Assembly: GCA_947034895.1 (NCBI GenBank)
Contig: OX344765.1
Span: 28,277,001-28,341,000 of the forward strand
Direction: 5' to 3'
Origin: Rhytidiadelphus loreus
Lineage: Eukaryota > Streptophyta > Bryopsida > Hypnales > Hylocomiaceae
DNA: 64,000 nucleotides
Shown: in pieces, positions 23,782 through 36,168 of the stretch
Layout: each line of letters opens with the position of its first letter
Numbering within the stretch: position 1 is the first letter of the stretch
Made by a program: the position numbers and the translations under genes
Notes under the pieces: generated by a model
The model's input: the letters and a program-made list of their open reading frames with translations, nothing else
The model's database searches: none
Told to the model about the DNA's origin: nothing

Positions 23782-26700
23782 ATGCGGGATCGGCGAGGAG
23801 CTAAAGCTTGGGATTCTTCCGACGATTCTTCAAATCCCAAGCCTGTGAAATCTCGACCTCCGAAGCCTCCGTTGCGAGCACGTCGAGCTGAATCGAAGAA
23901 ACCCTGTTGTTGCAAACCGTGTCGCCATGGCTGGCTGGCTGTCCTGCTCGTGGCTGCTGCTCTGGTTGGCCTGGTCCTCGCTGGAAGCCACTTTTATCCC
24001 AATTTTCAATGGACGTCGGGATCCAAGCCTCGGGCTCTCACGCCGTTTCCTGGGAAGCTTGTCTCCGCTTTGCCGCAGGTACTACGATTAGCAGCTCAGT
24101 TCGTATGGATTTGATCATTTTTGAATGTTCTGGTAGTTGGGGTTGTGATTGTGAATTCGGTGGAGTTCGATGATCATGAGTTTCAGTTGGATTTGCTGTT
24201 TTTTGAATATTTTCTTAGTTGTGGTTGTGCATGGGAATGGGGTGTAGTTTCAAGGGAAGCATCGAGAGCGTCTGTTTTGGGGGACGTATCGTTCGACGCT
24301 CTACTTAGGGATTCGAGCTAGGTATTGCAGCCTGGCCTTGTTGATTGGTTTCAATTTTTGGAGTGTGAATGGGTGGGGGTGCTCAAGGATCAGGAGAATT
24401 TGTGAATTGAGCTAGGGTGGTGAATGATCAACAGATGCATGGTTACGATTACTGATAAAAATCCCCTGGAGATATTCTAGAATATCTAATGGCTTGAAAC
24501 CCTGTGTGTTGGAACACCGTTTTCTGATGTAAACCAGGCCAATTGTAATGCAGCTAAGTTTTCTAGAATACCTCTGAGGGGTCGGTTTTCGACGACACTG
24601 CAATCCTTAGTGGTTCTGGTTCATTTTGTTTGTGTTCATGTTTTTCAGGGACACCTGATTTCCGTTTTCATCAGAATGTCTGAGACCTCAGGTGCAATAA
24701 AGTACAAAGTGATTTGCGATTCGACGTAATTGTACACCTAGACCTAATAAGGATTTTGGTGTAGAGAATCAAGTGTTACAGAAGTTCAGGTCATCCTCTT
24801 TGTTCCGGAATCCTAAATTTTAAACCCTAAACCCTAAAGTTCAATTAGTTGAAGGGGAGGGTCTCGACTTTAACATTCAACTAGATAGAGAATAACTGAT
24901 ACAGGGACACCGAATGGAGTTCGTGAAAAGATGGTGATGGTGTCGCGTTGTCTGATTGCAGGACACCCAAGTCATTGCTGGCGGGGCTGATGTGGTTGGG
25001 AGTAAAGGATAACCGCTATTCGCTTCGGCACACATGTGAGGAAGGTGATAAACTCACAAAGTATGCTTGGGTGCGTCACGATGGAGCTACCTATGGGCGT
25101 CAGGTAGTTGCAACCAGTTTCAAATCGTAATAATTTTTTTTCAAATCAATGTGCTACGTCTCCCTTAGATACTGCACACGTGGTTGATTTGCTTTCCTTA
25201 CATTGCAGGAAATAGTAGATCAAGGGCTTGCAATATCTACATCATTCTTGAAGCACCAAGATTCTGAAAGTGGATATGGAGGGGATTGGGCAGTTCGTGT
25301 TCAAGTGGTAGAGAAACTACCCACAGAAAGGTGTCCCATCTCTAACGTTGCTCTTAACCGTGGTTTGAAAATAAGCAATTTGATTGATCATATTGTTCAT
25401 CCAATTGGTGCTAACTTTTATATCACCAGAGGTAGTGAAGAACATTGCATTTGTTGGTCAGAAAGTAAATAAAACTGGAAGAAAGAAAGTCCCCCAAACT
25501 GTCAAGAAAATCATGAGGCCCAGTTTGTGTTTCTTGGTCCTGTAGTTGACGTCGCTTCTTCCTTGATATTCACACTTCTCGTGTGAGTGCTGGGTTTGTT
25601 TTTGAGGACCTAGAAGCAATCTTGGACAGGACATGGCTTAAAAATGTGTGCATGTGTTATAGAAATCGTGCTTGGTACTGAACTCTGTTGTTCTAAAGAG
25701 GATTTTGGTTTTGGGTGTTAAGGGAACAAATCCAAGCTCCTGGTCGTCAAGTGTCACTTTTCTTCTACATTGCAGATGAGGGTGGAAGTACTGTGCAGCT
25801 CTCTTCGGATGTGTCTGGAGATGGTAGGTTTGCATCTGGCACTGCTAACGAGGTCGGTGGTTGGGAGCTTCATATCAAGGGCCAGGTATGCGACGTTCAT
25901 ATCCGCAATTGAGTTGAAAAGTCTCCGGTGCTTGTGAGCTTGAGTTAGAAAGTTGAAGAATTACATCGATCCTGGCTGGAGTTTTGCTAACGTTGTCTTC
26001 GTTGCTGTGGTTCAAGGGAACCAAAGCTTCGACCAGTTTTGTGGGACTCCGCCGCCGACACACTCACAATTTGACCGAGTTGGTTTGGCAAGTGCTTGAG
26101 ACGCAGGTACACTTCTGAGCCATAACGTGACCATAATGATTCAGATGAATTGAGCTGGTCCTTTTGACAGTTACAGTTCCAACGTTATGAAGGAGACCAT
26201 AGATTTTGATATCGTCATTGATCAGCTGGCTGGACATTCGAAGACAGTTAGTGCTATTCAGATTCGTAACCAACTGAAGTTATTTTGTGTGCTCAGAATT
26301 CTTCCAATTTGCATCCAGATGAGTATCGTGATTTGTAGTGCTTCTGAATCTTTTGTGAATTTGAGAATATTAGGCACGGACACATAATCGAATTGAACTC
26401 CCAAATGCAGCCGAGAAGTCTTCAAACATTGGTGTCATCCAGGTATTCGTTTCTGTTCTGTTCCATCTTGTGTTTTCCTTCGATAGTTGGTGAGCGTATT
26501 TTGGAGCTATTTGTTTGAGTTTGAGCACTCATGTTCCTATTTCATTCCCCGTGATTTCACGGAGTCAATGCTTCATTTTCGGCGTTTCCCTCCTAGGATA
26601 CTGATGTATTTGTAATGAAACCTATTTTATGCCCAGATCACTGGCGTGGCACCTCTATCATTCGACGTTGTCTTTGTGTCTGGCACACAGAGAAAAAGTG

Positions 26701-29700
26701 ATGGAACTGGCGTACGTGTTAAGAAGCTTTCAGGTATTCTGTTCAATTATTCAAAGCTTCTCTCAATAAAAAAATAAGAGTAGATACGTTTTGTTAATCA
26801 GCTGCCGTTATACACTTGTACATGCTGAGACTGAGTATTTGTGGAGTGAGTTTTCGTGTAAAATGTTCCTATTTGCTTACAAAGACGGTTATGTGATGTA
26901 AAGGTTGTTAATATGTTCCGGCAACGCGGTTACTCTTTATAGCACGGGTTTTCCGTCAAATCTTCTGATGCATACCCGCCTTTGATGACCTTGCGTTAGG
27001 AATCGAGCTCACCCGAAAACTATCAGATCGTGAAGAGATGTTTGAAAAGCGGTTTCAGTCAACCTTTAAACTGGAAGACAAGGTATGTTTGACTGTAGCT
27101 CATTGGAAATAAACGGTCCATCTGTCATCACTTCAGAAAAATTAGTGCCTAGAAAGATGGATGTAAGATGAATAGATCCTAAAGTGCATGTTGCTGCCTC
27201 TTTCTGAAGTGGTAACAGGCATTCATCTTTTGATTTGAAATACTGATTAATGCGTTTTAGACAAAGTACTTCTGATGAGGTGCTCTTTGTTCTTATGAGT
27301 CCAGATTTTACCCATGACGGTTATCAGACTCTATGCTTACATATTATCACATAGAGGAAACCTCAATAATTGTTGCAGTTTGAACCCTGAAATTATAAGC
27401 CATTTTTTCGGATGGTCATGGATAGGTGAAGGGTGAAAGGGAGCTGGAAGTTGGAAGGGTTGCACTTAGTAACCTTCTGGGCAGCATTGGATACTTCTAT
27501 GGGCAGTCTTTGATAGCAATTCCACCTGAGCATCAAGTGGGTATTCCATGCGTTCCTTGTCCATGCTTCCATAATTTCCACTGCAAATATCAGTTGCTTT
27601 GCTAATCTCTCAGTTAAGATATTGATATCTACATAAGAATAAGATATTGATATCTTTCATTTGAATTGTTTGTGTGCTGCACTTGCCTTTGTATTTGATT
27701 GGGTTATTTATTGCTAGTAAGTGCTTTCGATGGAGCAGGACCATGAAACAAAAGATGGAGATGTTTGGAAATACTGGCCTGCGGCATTGTATACTGCTGT
27801 CCCTAGCCGCTCCTTCTTCCCGCGTGGTTTTCTCTGGGATGAGGGTTTTCATCAGCTCCTGGTAAGGTAAGATTGACTTAAATTCTGCCTGGATTCGATT
27901 CTTACAAATCAGTCACTGATTCCCCCAATCCTGCTATATTTATGTGCTTTGAGAGTGCGTTTTTGAGACCTGTTCGGAAGCCATGAAGCTGGTAGTCATC
28001 TGCGAAATTTGGAGTTCTGAAATACCACTTATTACTTCTAAACTGTGCAGTCGATGGGATCGCAAAATGAGTAAGGAGATCATAGCTCACTGGTTTGATC
28101 TTCTTAACATAGATGGTTGGATACCTCGTGAACAAATTCTTGGAGATGAAGCTCGCAGGTATGTATGAAGGGTATGTAGCAAAGTATGATTTCGATTCTT
28201 CATCCTCTTGGTTTGCGTTGCAAGCTAGTGTGAATCATTTCATGTCTCGCCTGCATATGGCTGCCATGACTTTTGATGTTTTGATGCAATGGACTATGAC
28301 ACTGAGGAGAAACCGAGAACATTATCTATAAAGTAAACTAGAAGGAACTGGATGAGACTTTATAACGGCTGGATCTGTGATGCAGCAAAGTTCCTGACCA
28401 ATTTATAAAGCAACATACAAGCAATGCAAACCCTCCGGCACTTTTCATGGCTATACACAGTAATGAATCTACTGCTTGGTTTCCACATTTTTAATATCAT
28501 GTTTTTTCCTAATAAATTAGGAGGTCATTTCTGATTTTGAGTAAGATCCGGTCAAGTTACTGCTTGGTTTCCCTGTTTACTCTAGAGTCTGCAAAAGATT
28601 TGGTGAACTCCTTGGGATTGTATTTCCTTGTTCGAAGATTGCTGGAGTGATGCGGAGATGATGATGTTCTTGGGTTTAATGTCTGCAGAACTTGCATCAG
28701 CCTATGAAGTAGAGAAAGCGTTAGGACTTCCAAACGAAGAAGACGAAGAGTTTTTTGAGAGGTTATATCCAAGACTTGAAGCCTGGTTTCAATGGTTCAA
28801 TACCTCCCAAACCGGTGTGCCCTCTTTACGTAACTATTGTTCAGCGTGCACTTTGTTCAATTTTAGGTGCTTCTTGTGAGAAATTAAGAATTTGTGTGCA
28901 CATAGGCTCCCTGAATTCTCATTCTTTCTGTCTGGTAGCTCTTGTAGGCGCTTGTGAAGTTTTCTCGTTCATAATATAATCTGGTGTGCATTGAAATGGT
29001 GAGCTCCGTTGGGATACTTACAGCGTATAGTTGGAGTTTGAGCAGGGAACGTGCCGAGCAGCTATTACTGGCATGGACGTAATACACAAACAAAGCGTGA
29101 ACTAAATCCGACTGTGAGTGGGCTGTACATCTAGTTTTTGCTGGAAACCTACTGTTGATTGTTGAAGCGACGGTGCCACTGGAGGGATCAAATGAAACAA
29201 TATGTAGCAAATTTGTCGAAGAATTACCTTTATCAGAATTTGACATTTTTTGGGATTTCTTTTGTTATGGCAGACCTTGATGTCTGGTTTGGACGATTAT
29301 CCAAGAGCATCACACCCTTCCGACCATGAGCGGCATCTGGATCTGCGATGCTGGATGGCTTTGGCTGCGCAATCATTAGCCAAAATAGCGTCCATTGTTG
29401 GAGCTTCAAATGGGGTAAGATCTTCTCGGGTTGGAGTTCAGTTTTACATTCATTTCTATTTGAGATCGTTCAACTGAAAAGAATAAAACTAATATCAAAA
29501 CCCTCCATTCTTCTTTATCGTGTTCTACCTGCGTTGGCACCACCGTATGTTATGACCCTTTTGATACGACATGTTAGAAGTGATGGAAATACGGTTTGAG
29601 TTCTCATCATGCTATTCTTTGATGGTTGATGGCATGACATAAAAACATCATCGGTCCATGATTTTGGTTGGTGGTTAATCACTCGGGCATTAAGATAAGT

Positions 29701-31782
29701 TCTCCTTGTGTGCAGGCCTACATGGCAACAGCGGCACAGCTAACAGATCTACGGGTCCTTAACAAGGCAAGAATTTTGTGTTCATCCAGTCGTACACATT
29801 ATTTTTACAGCTTCACCTGACTATTTCCTCGCTGTAAACTTCAACTGCTGTGAATTTATATTCATCCGATCTCTCTGGTTGGTTCTCTAGAGGTTTAGTG
29901 ATGGAATTATTTGCAAAAATTGTGCAGCTTCACTACGATGCAGACAGTGGGCGTTACCTCGACTATGGACTCCACACTGAAGAGGCATGTCACGTTCTGT
30001 CACCCCCATTGAATTAATCATACTGAATGAATGCGTAATCTGTTAAACAGGTATGCTTTTAATACCTAAAATGCCCAAATGGCCTCTTCCTGGGAGATGG
30101 ATCATGGAAATGGAGATGAATCATTTAGGAAGGTGACAAATGTAACAATAGAAAGAAGAAATCATATCCTCCTTTTTTGGATGCTACAACATGTTGAGAG
30201 CTACAATAATCTGCTATTAGGCTCCAATATGTGAACTGTCGATATTTAGCTTGGGTACTTTGGATTAATGTGATTATTTCAATGTGGTTCTGGAGAACGT
30301 TACTTGGTAAGTATATGAAAGCTATCTAGATTTGATAAACTTTTCAAATCTTGACAGTTTAATGACTGCATGTAAACGCTTTAATGGACCTTTTACAGGT
30401 GAAGCTTGAGCGGCAGAATTTCGTGGACCATCAAACAGGTTACATGCAGTCGGAATTAGAACGGGTAGTACTGAAACCTCCAATGCTGGGTTGGGTTCCA
30501 CACTATGGCTACAACAGTCTCTTCCCTTTGCTCATGGACATCCTGCCTCTGGTAAGTCATCCTAATGTAATCTTGAATTTTCGTTGGCACCTGTTTGGCC
30601 AATGTCTTATGTCGTTAATAATAGTGTAGGAGTCCAGTATTTCCTTACGGTTCTCCTTTTCGTAATGGCTCTCTGCCCTTAAAGTTCCAGCATCCGTGCA
30701 GGACTCGCCAGAGTTTAAAAACCAGCTAGAACTTCTGCGCAATGAGTCCAATTTGTGGACATCCTTTGGACTTCGTTCACTTGCCACAACTAGGTAATAC
30801 TACAAAAGCCCAATCATCAACTATTGCGTAAAACATGCTCACAAATGCGAGATATCTATCACTTGTGGTTCTTGTTAATACTCCAGCCAGCCCTCATTTT
30901 TAAAGATCTTTCATCAAGTAGGGTTTTTCGAATAAGCTGAACACCATATATCTTTTGAATTCTGCTTATCGCCCCTATCGGGTTACCTAGACTAACACCA
31001 TGTTAAGTCCACATTTGGCGTCTTCTATTTGAATTTCTTGTGCTCATGGGGGGTTGGTTTCTCTTGGTTTGGGTAGCTCTCTCTACATGAAGCGAAACAC
31101 AGAGCATGATGCACCATATTGGCGAGGACCTGTCTGGATGAATATGAACTATCTGGTGCTCTCTGCACTTAATCGTTGTTCAAAAGGTTAGTTCAAGCTA
31201 GAATCACTTGTTGAATTTTCAAAAGATATTTAGAATATTTTAATGTAAGATTGCCCCAGTTTGGCATCAGACATTTGGATTATAAAATGAACTTTCAAGT
31301 CTGAATGCAACCAAAGAATGTTTAGTCAATATTTACAGATTTAGAACTACCACATCCATTGGTTGTTTTAGATTTTTCACAAAAACGTCGTTCGTATGAC
31401 ATCTTACCCTGTCGTAAAACTGCAGCTGAAAGGCAGCATAGCAGCAGATGCAGCGAAATTTATACTCAGCTTCGAGCAAATCTGATCAGGTGCATAAAAT
31501 GCTACTTTCCAAGACATCTCTCTCTCTTTAGGTCCCTTTTCACTGCCTTGGAAGCCAATTTTGGGTCAAATATTTGTTTGGGTCTCCTGTCTGGTCAATT
31601 CCGTTGGATTAATAGAAGGCCACCTTTTGTCTGATGCGTGTAGAAATGTGGTGAAGCGGTACCATGAGAGTGGTTATCTTTGGGAGCAGTATGATAACGC
31701 CAACAAAGGGAAGGGAAAGGGATCACATCCTTTTACAGGATGGACGTCACTAATACTTCTTATCATGGGAGACCTCTACTAA
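23782..31782 (+). CDS. GCS1: Mannosyl-oligosaccharide glucosidase (alpha-glucosidase I, GH63)
   Basis: The enzyme removes the outermost alpha-1,2-glucose from Glc3Man9GlcNAc2 on new glycoproteins in the ER lumen. Exons: 23782-24078, 24248-24321, 24962-25103, 25209-25330, 25723-25885, 26017-26106, 26374-26442, 26637-26733, 27000-27082, 27426-27536, 27739-27866, 28051-28158, 28386-28459, 28689-28814, 29043-29113, 29274-29414, 29716-29766, 29928-29984, 30399-30551, 30702-30793, 31077-31186, 31426-31489, 31644-31782. Phases agree at every join and give 853 aa, close to the ~850 aa of plant homologues. There is a basic Cys-rich cytosolic tail, one membrane segment (51-68, type II anchor), FLWDEGFH (447-454), [12 protein letters not shown] (589-600, probable catalytic acid Asp), [10 protein letters not shown] (763-772) and GYLWEQYD (818-825, probable catalytic base E822). 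The exon 13/14 join is the least certain. Confidence 0.93.
25331..25722 (+). other. GCS1 intron 4 with a segment shared with a Stowaway MITE
   Basis: About 25398-25485 of this intron matches 34106-34200, the interior of the Stowaway-type MITE, in order. It includes gatcatattgt, tttatatcaccag, tgaagaacatt and aaataaaa.tgg. The intron therefore carries a relic of that element. Terminal repeats are no longer clear here. Confidence 0.55.
29767..29927 (+). other. Apparent GC-AG intron of GCS1 (intron 17)
   Basis: The coding join ...RVLNK|LHYDAD requires the donor AACAAG|GCAAGA, which matches the usual GC-donor consensus (AG|GCAAGT) except at the last base. The acceptor is gtgcag at 29922-29927. 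No GT donor in the right phase lies nearby. Confidence 0.7.
29985..30398 (+). other. Apparent GC-AG intron of GCS1 (intron 18)
   Basis: The coding join ...LHTEE|VKLERQ requires the donor GAAGAG|GCATGT and the acceptor ttttacag at 30391-30398, phase 0 on both sides. The alternative GT, four bases further on, gives the wrong phase. Confidence 0.65.
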
Positions 31783-33463
31783 AGGTCCTTCCCGTACGAC
31801 TGGAAATTTTCTTATGTGGCAAGAAACGAAAGAGCCGCCATTGTTGGGGTGTTGTGAGGAAGGGCAGTTGTAGAACAATAGTGCGCGTCAGAATGGGGTC
31901 CCGGATTCAGTTGCTATTATGCAAACGATTCTTCTCTGGATTTAGAGAAGTTGCCACCTTATCAATATCCTGTACGTAACGTCCTTGAAAGGAGCTGCAA
32001 ACATCTTGGGTTTAACAGCTAATCGGAGGAAGAATTAGGGTGTTCGAGATGCTCCAATTCTTCGACATCTTTTCCTTGGTACAAATCCTCACATCCTCAC
32101 ATCTTGAGTTCAAGAATGAAAGCTTTGGTAGTCAGTCGATTAAGTTAGGCAACTGCCAACTTATGTGCAAGTACAGTGAAAAAGTCTAGCAATCAACACT
32201 GTTTTGAAATTTATGTAATTTAAAAATATATATATATATATACATCTTCAAAGGGCTAGGAAATTGATTGGAAAGGAATATGTAGCTCTTCTCCATCTTT
32301 GTAGGAACACTGAAAGTTAAGTTATTGTTTTCTCTAAGCCAAGCTCTTACATTTGACATTTACTCATTCTTAATTCGAGGATTGGGATTAGGCCCGTGAA
32401 ACTAATGTGGCACAAAAGCTGATAGTATGGTAACAGGAGAGAAAGTTGGAGTTTCTGTATCTTTGAAGGAAACAATGGGATAGTGCCATGCCTGGGAAGT
32501 TTACTGCATCGGTCTTTTCCACATTGGTAATGTGGTATGTTTTTGATGCTTGAAATATATGAAGGAATCCTCGCAGCTAAAATCAAAATCTGAGAATGGA
32601 ACATGCAGTTGACACTGTAGTTTCAAAGTCTCAGAAATGGAACCAGAACTGAATTCGTGCTTCTGAGGAAGAGAAATTTCAAAGGTTACACCGAGGACTG
32701 AACCTGGATGAAAATCAACATATCTCTAATGCAATCCTAAACATCTCATCAAATGCGTTTCTTAACTAAGACTTTCAGGAGGTGCTACGATCATGCTCTA
32801 GTAGCTGACTGTTTCAAAATGAAAACGTTATTTCTTGAACTGGCAGTCTCATCACAGTTGTGGACGGACTTTCACCATGTTGCGAACAATTAAGATCTCA
32901 GTCATCGTGCAAGAAAAGTCTCACTTGGAATGCTCGTGAGACAGCAAAACTTCTACCAAAGTCTTGGCAACGGATCTCCTTTCTTGAAACTATCACTCTG
33001 ATATGACTGTCAAAGTGTCAACCCTGTACCCAATAAACATAGGTCATACATGCAAATTGAATTTACTAATAAACATAGAAAATACTAAAACTGATTGGGA
33101 CCTGATCTCATCAACTGGCCTTCAATTAGCATGTTTTCGCTACAGGTCTATGGCCATCCATCTTCAAATGGAAATGGGTTTGTCAACTGCTATTTATAGT
33201 GGTCTTCAACCTCCCTCTTTGAAATTGCACTAGAAATTTGTAGACGGTGGAAAAAAATTGATCTCAACACTTTTTCCTCCCATATTCGAAAGCGTTCTCT
33301 CCGAGGTTCTACACTGATCATTCTCCCAAATATCAATGCTCATACATATTTTTCAAAATTTCTTGAAGGGGTGCATATAGTATCCTCTACCTTACATGCC
33401 ATAGATATGTTGATACAATGGCATGTAACCAGAACAATTTTCAAAGAGCTTCCACGGCGATGC
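31783..33463. other. 3' flank of GCS1; no gene recognised
   Basis: It contains the GCS1 untranslated 3' region and a short (TA)n run near 32229-32242. Further exons of the minus-strand gene ending here may exist, but I could not identify them. Confidence 0.4.
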
Positions 33464-33833
33464 TGCAAGATTGATGAAGAGGGAGTTTTAACAGAGGGAA
33501 TTTAACAGAGGGACCGAATAAAAAGACTGGGGCACATACATGTTTCAAGTTGAAATTGATGTCAATCATTTCCGCAACAGAAGCGATTCTTTCTCCTGTT
33601 GTTGCAAGACGGTCGCTCTGGTGCGCCAGAGCCATAGCCAGTCGCTCCGATGTGTTGGTCATCCTTTCCGCGGTGTTGGTGATGCGGTCCCCCTGGGTGG
33701 CCAAAGTGGTCATCATATGGTGCGCGATTTTCCCACTCTGGTGAGCCATGGCGACAGATCCCACCACAACAGCTGCTGCTATCACTACACAACCCCAAAA
33801 GGTTCCTGCAGGTTCAGGAACTTGGGGTGACAT
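33386..33833 (-). CDS. Small membrane / heptad-repeat protein, unknown function, 3' end uncertain
   Basis: The ATG is at 33831-33833. Exon 1 (33833-33540) encodes 98 residues: a short hydrophilic start, a hydrophobic helix (about 12-30, FWGCVVIAAAVVVGSVAMA), then an amphipathic helical stretch of near-repeats (TNTAERMTNTSERLA, HQSDRLATTGERIA). A donor CAT|GTATGT and an acceptor tcttgcag on the minus strand define a 74-bp intron (33539-33466 or close to it). The following exon starts CATCGCCGTGG and stays open to a possible donor AAG|GTAGAG near 33386. Later exons are not placed. It runs towards the GCS1 3' end. The pattern suggests a single-pass membrane protein with a coiled-coil domain. I do not recognise the family. 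Confidence 0.45.
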
Positions 33834-34041
33834 GCTCCAAGCGCCACTACCGTCTTGAGAACCCTACACAATATTTTTTTTCAAGTCTATTGATGCTTGA
33901 AATTCTGAACCATCCTTCACCGCTAAAACATACTGTACACACTCCTGAACTTTTTGTGTTGTACACACTCGTATGGCATTTGATAACAGTCCTCAGTCTG
34001 ATATTTGGATTTTTTAAATTTACCAAATCTGTACAGAAGTA

Positions 34042-34285
34042 CTCCCTCCGTCCAGAAGTAAGTGTCAACAGTTTTGTTTAAAACGTTTGATACCAATTTC
34101 ATCGATCATATTGTGAAAAACATAATTCAAAAGGCTTTCAAACTTTATATCACCAGAATCAATGAAGAACATTCCATGTTGAACCCTAAATAAAATTGGA
34201 CACCAAAAAAACTCCATATGACCTGCTCAAAACAACCTTAGAAACATGAGTTTCAAAGTGGACACTTATTCCCGGACGGAGGAAG
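34042..34285. mobile_element. Stowaway-type MITE (Tc1/mariner), 244 bp
   Basis: The ends are CTCCCTCCGTCCAGAAGTAA and, reversed, CTTCCTCCGTCCGGGAATAA, continuing to GTGTC (21 of 25 match). Each is flanked by TA (34040-34041 and 34286-34287). The CTCCCTCCGT start and TA duplication are the classic Stowaway signature. It has no coding capacity. Confidence 0.85.
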
Positions 34286-34287
34286 TA

Positions 34288-35512
34288 AATATTTGCATGT
34301 GAAGATCCGGTGGTAGTCGAGAGCTCAATCGTCCTCAATACCTGAAAATCATTCTAACCATAGAATTTTCCAGTTCACAAAATTGATGAAATGTGATGAC
34401 TCCAGTTCGTATAAAAGCTACGTCTGCTATAAAAGAAAGCAATGCACAAGCATGCGAGTCACAACATTGCCTCATAAGTTGCACATTAAGGGAAATATAG
34501 ACATCCATTTTAGGTTGCAACCTTGTAAATTAAGTGAACCAGCAACAATCAAATTCGTTTATATTGAACAATCAACTATCACGTGCAAATCGAATGGGAA
34601 GGACAAACCTTGAAATGACATGACAATATTCTTGCTCGCAAAATCAGGAAACGCAGAATCAGCACTGCGTACTCGTCTTTGCCCTTGTTCTCAGGTAAGC
34701 TGAGAAAATCTCAAAAATTTGTTGTTATTGCCCCAGACAATGTTATGGATGATTTGTTCTAAAAATTCTCCAACAAATTCTCCTTCAAAATGATTCCAAC
34801 AAACGGACTTTCTGGACTACACTGCGCATCACAAGCCAATCCACTCCTTAACCGCCTCGCTACTCTGCATGTTGAAATTCTCCGCCCTTCACATTATTTC
34901 ACAAAGACTTCTCATTTTCCTTCACAATAGATTAGACAATACAATGCTCCCAATAAATCCGGGTTCTGAGTTTCATGTTATCTCCATTGCATCCCCCAAT
35001 TGAAGATATCTCGCTTCTGACACAAGTAACACTAATCACATCAACACCGGCAAATTCTTAGTTACACGCAACAACGTAGGCCCTTTCTATGATTTCATAG
35101 CACAATAATTTATAGAACTAGGTTGCACAAAACTACGTAAGACTTCGCCTGAACATCTACAGCACTTTCGCAAGAATGTCAGCCTCCGCTCCTAACACTA
35201 ACCATGTCCACCGGTTTGGTGTTAGGGTTCGGTGTTCCAAGAATGAGGTTACCTTCGAAACAACAACATTCCTCAATTGTTTAGGATGTCGTTTGAGCAC
35301 TTGTGAAAAACACCTGGATGCCACTAATGCACAGTCTCTAAGATTTAGCATCCTCACATCGAACACATCGGTCAGTGCCTAAACGACGAAAACCCGAAGG
35401 TCATGTCAGGTCCAGTTCATTTACAAATTGGCCATTTCTGCCGTGTGCATTTTCTTGCATAGCATGGAAGAGAATTCGAATTTTTCTTCTTGAATTATTT
35501 ACACTCAATTCT
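34288..35512. other. Intergenic, no gene seen
   Basis: Single-copy-looking DNA without a recognisable ORF. It could contain the promoter of the minus-strand gene at 33.8 kb only if transcription starts far upstream. Confidence 0.35.
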
Positions 35513-36168
35513 CATACAATCCTACTCAACCCTACCGAAGTTCAGCTTAAAAAAAGAAAATTTTCATTTTTGGTGAAAAAGAAAAAGTCATTTTTCATGG
35601 TTTTACATAATATTTTATAGAATACAATTGGTGATGAATTTTTTAAATTTGATTGCATGAATATGTAGTTAACATCCATACACACATCTTTCATATTAAA
35701 AAACACCCCATTAAGTAACAAAAATATAAACACCAAGTAAGGGCTCAATTGAGGTGTCATTTGACCAAACTTTGTGAAATAGATATCTCTATATTTTGAA
35801 TTAGATTTTGGCAAAGAAATTGTACCACCATGCTCAAATGTACCAAATTAGTTACCACATGAGTGACAAATAGAAAAATCTAATTATAATAAAGAATATC
35901 TATTCTTACAACATTTGGACATTGTCATCCTAACACTTAAAGCTCTGTAGAAGGAATTGTCAAACTATTTTGAAGAAATTTGTCTAGGAAAAGTTGTGCG
36001 TATGGATGTTCTCTACATATACCCATAATCAAACTTAAAAAATTCAACACCAATTGCTTGCAGTAAAATATCTTGTAAAACCATGAAAATTGACTAAAAA
36101 AATTCACCAAAAATGATCTTTTGGTTTGTTGAAGCTGAAATTTGGTAGACTTGAGTGTGATTGCATAA
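35513..36168. mobile_element. Foldback element with ~190 bp inverted arms (656 bp)
   Basis: 35513-35705 and 35980-36168 are inverted copies at perhaps 75-80 percent identity. Shared blocks include ttcagctt, catttttggtga, catttttcatggttttaca, caattggtg.tgaatttttta and aacatccatac.cac. Two similar minus-strand ORFs arise only because the arms mirror each other. No target duplication was found. Confidence 0.7.
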
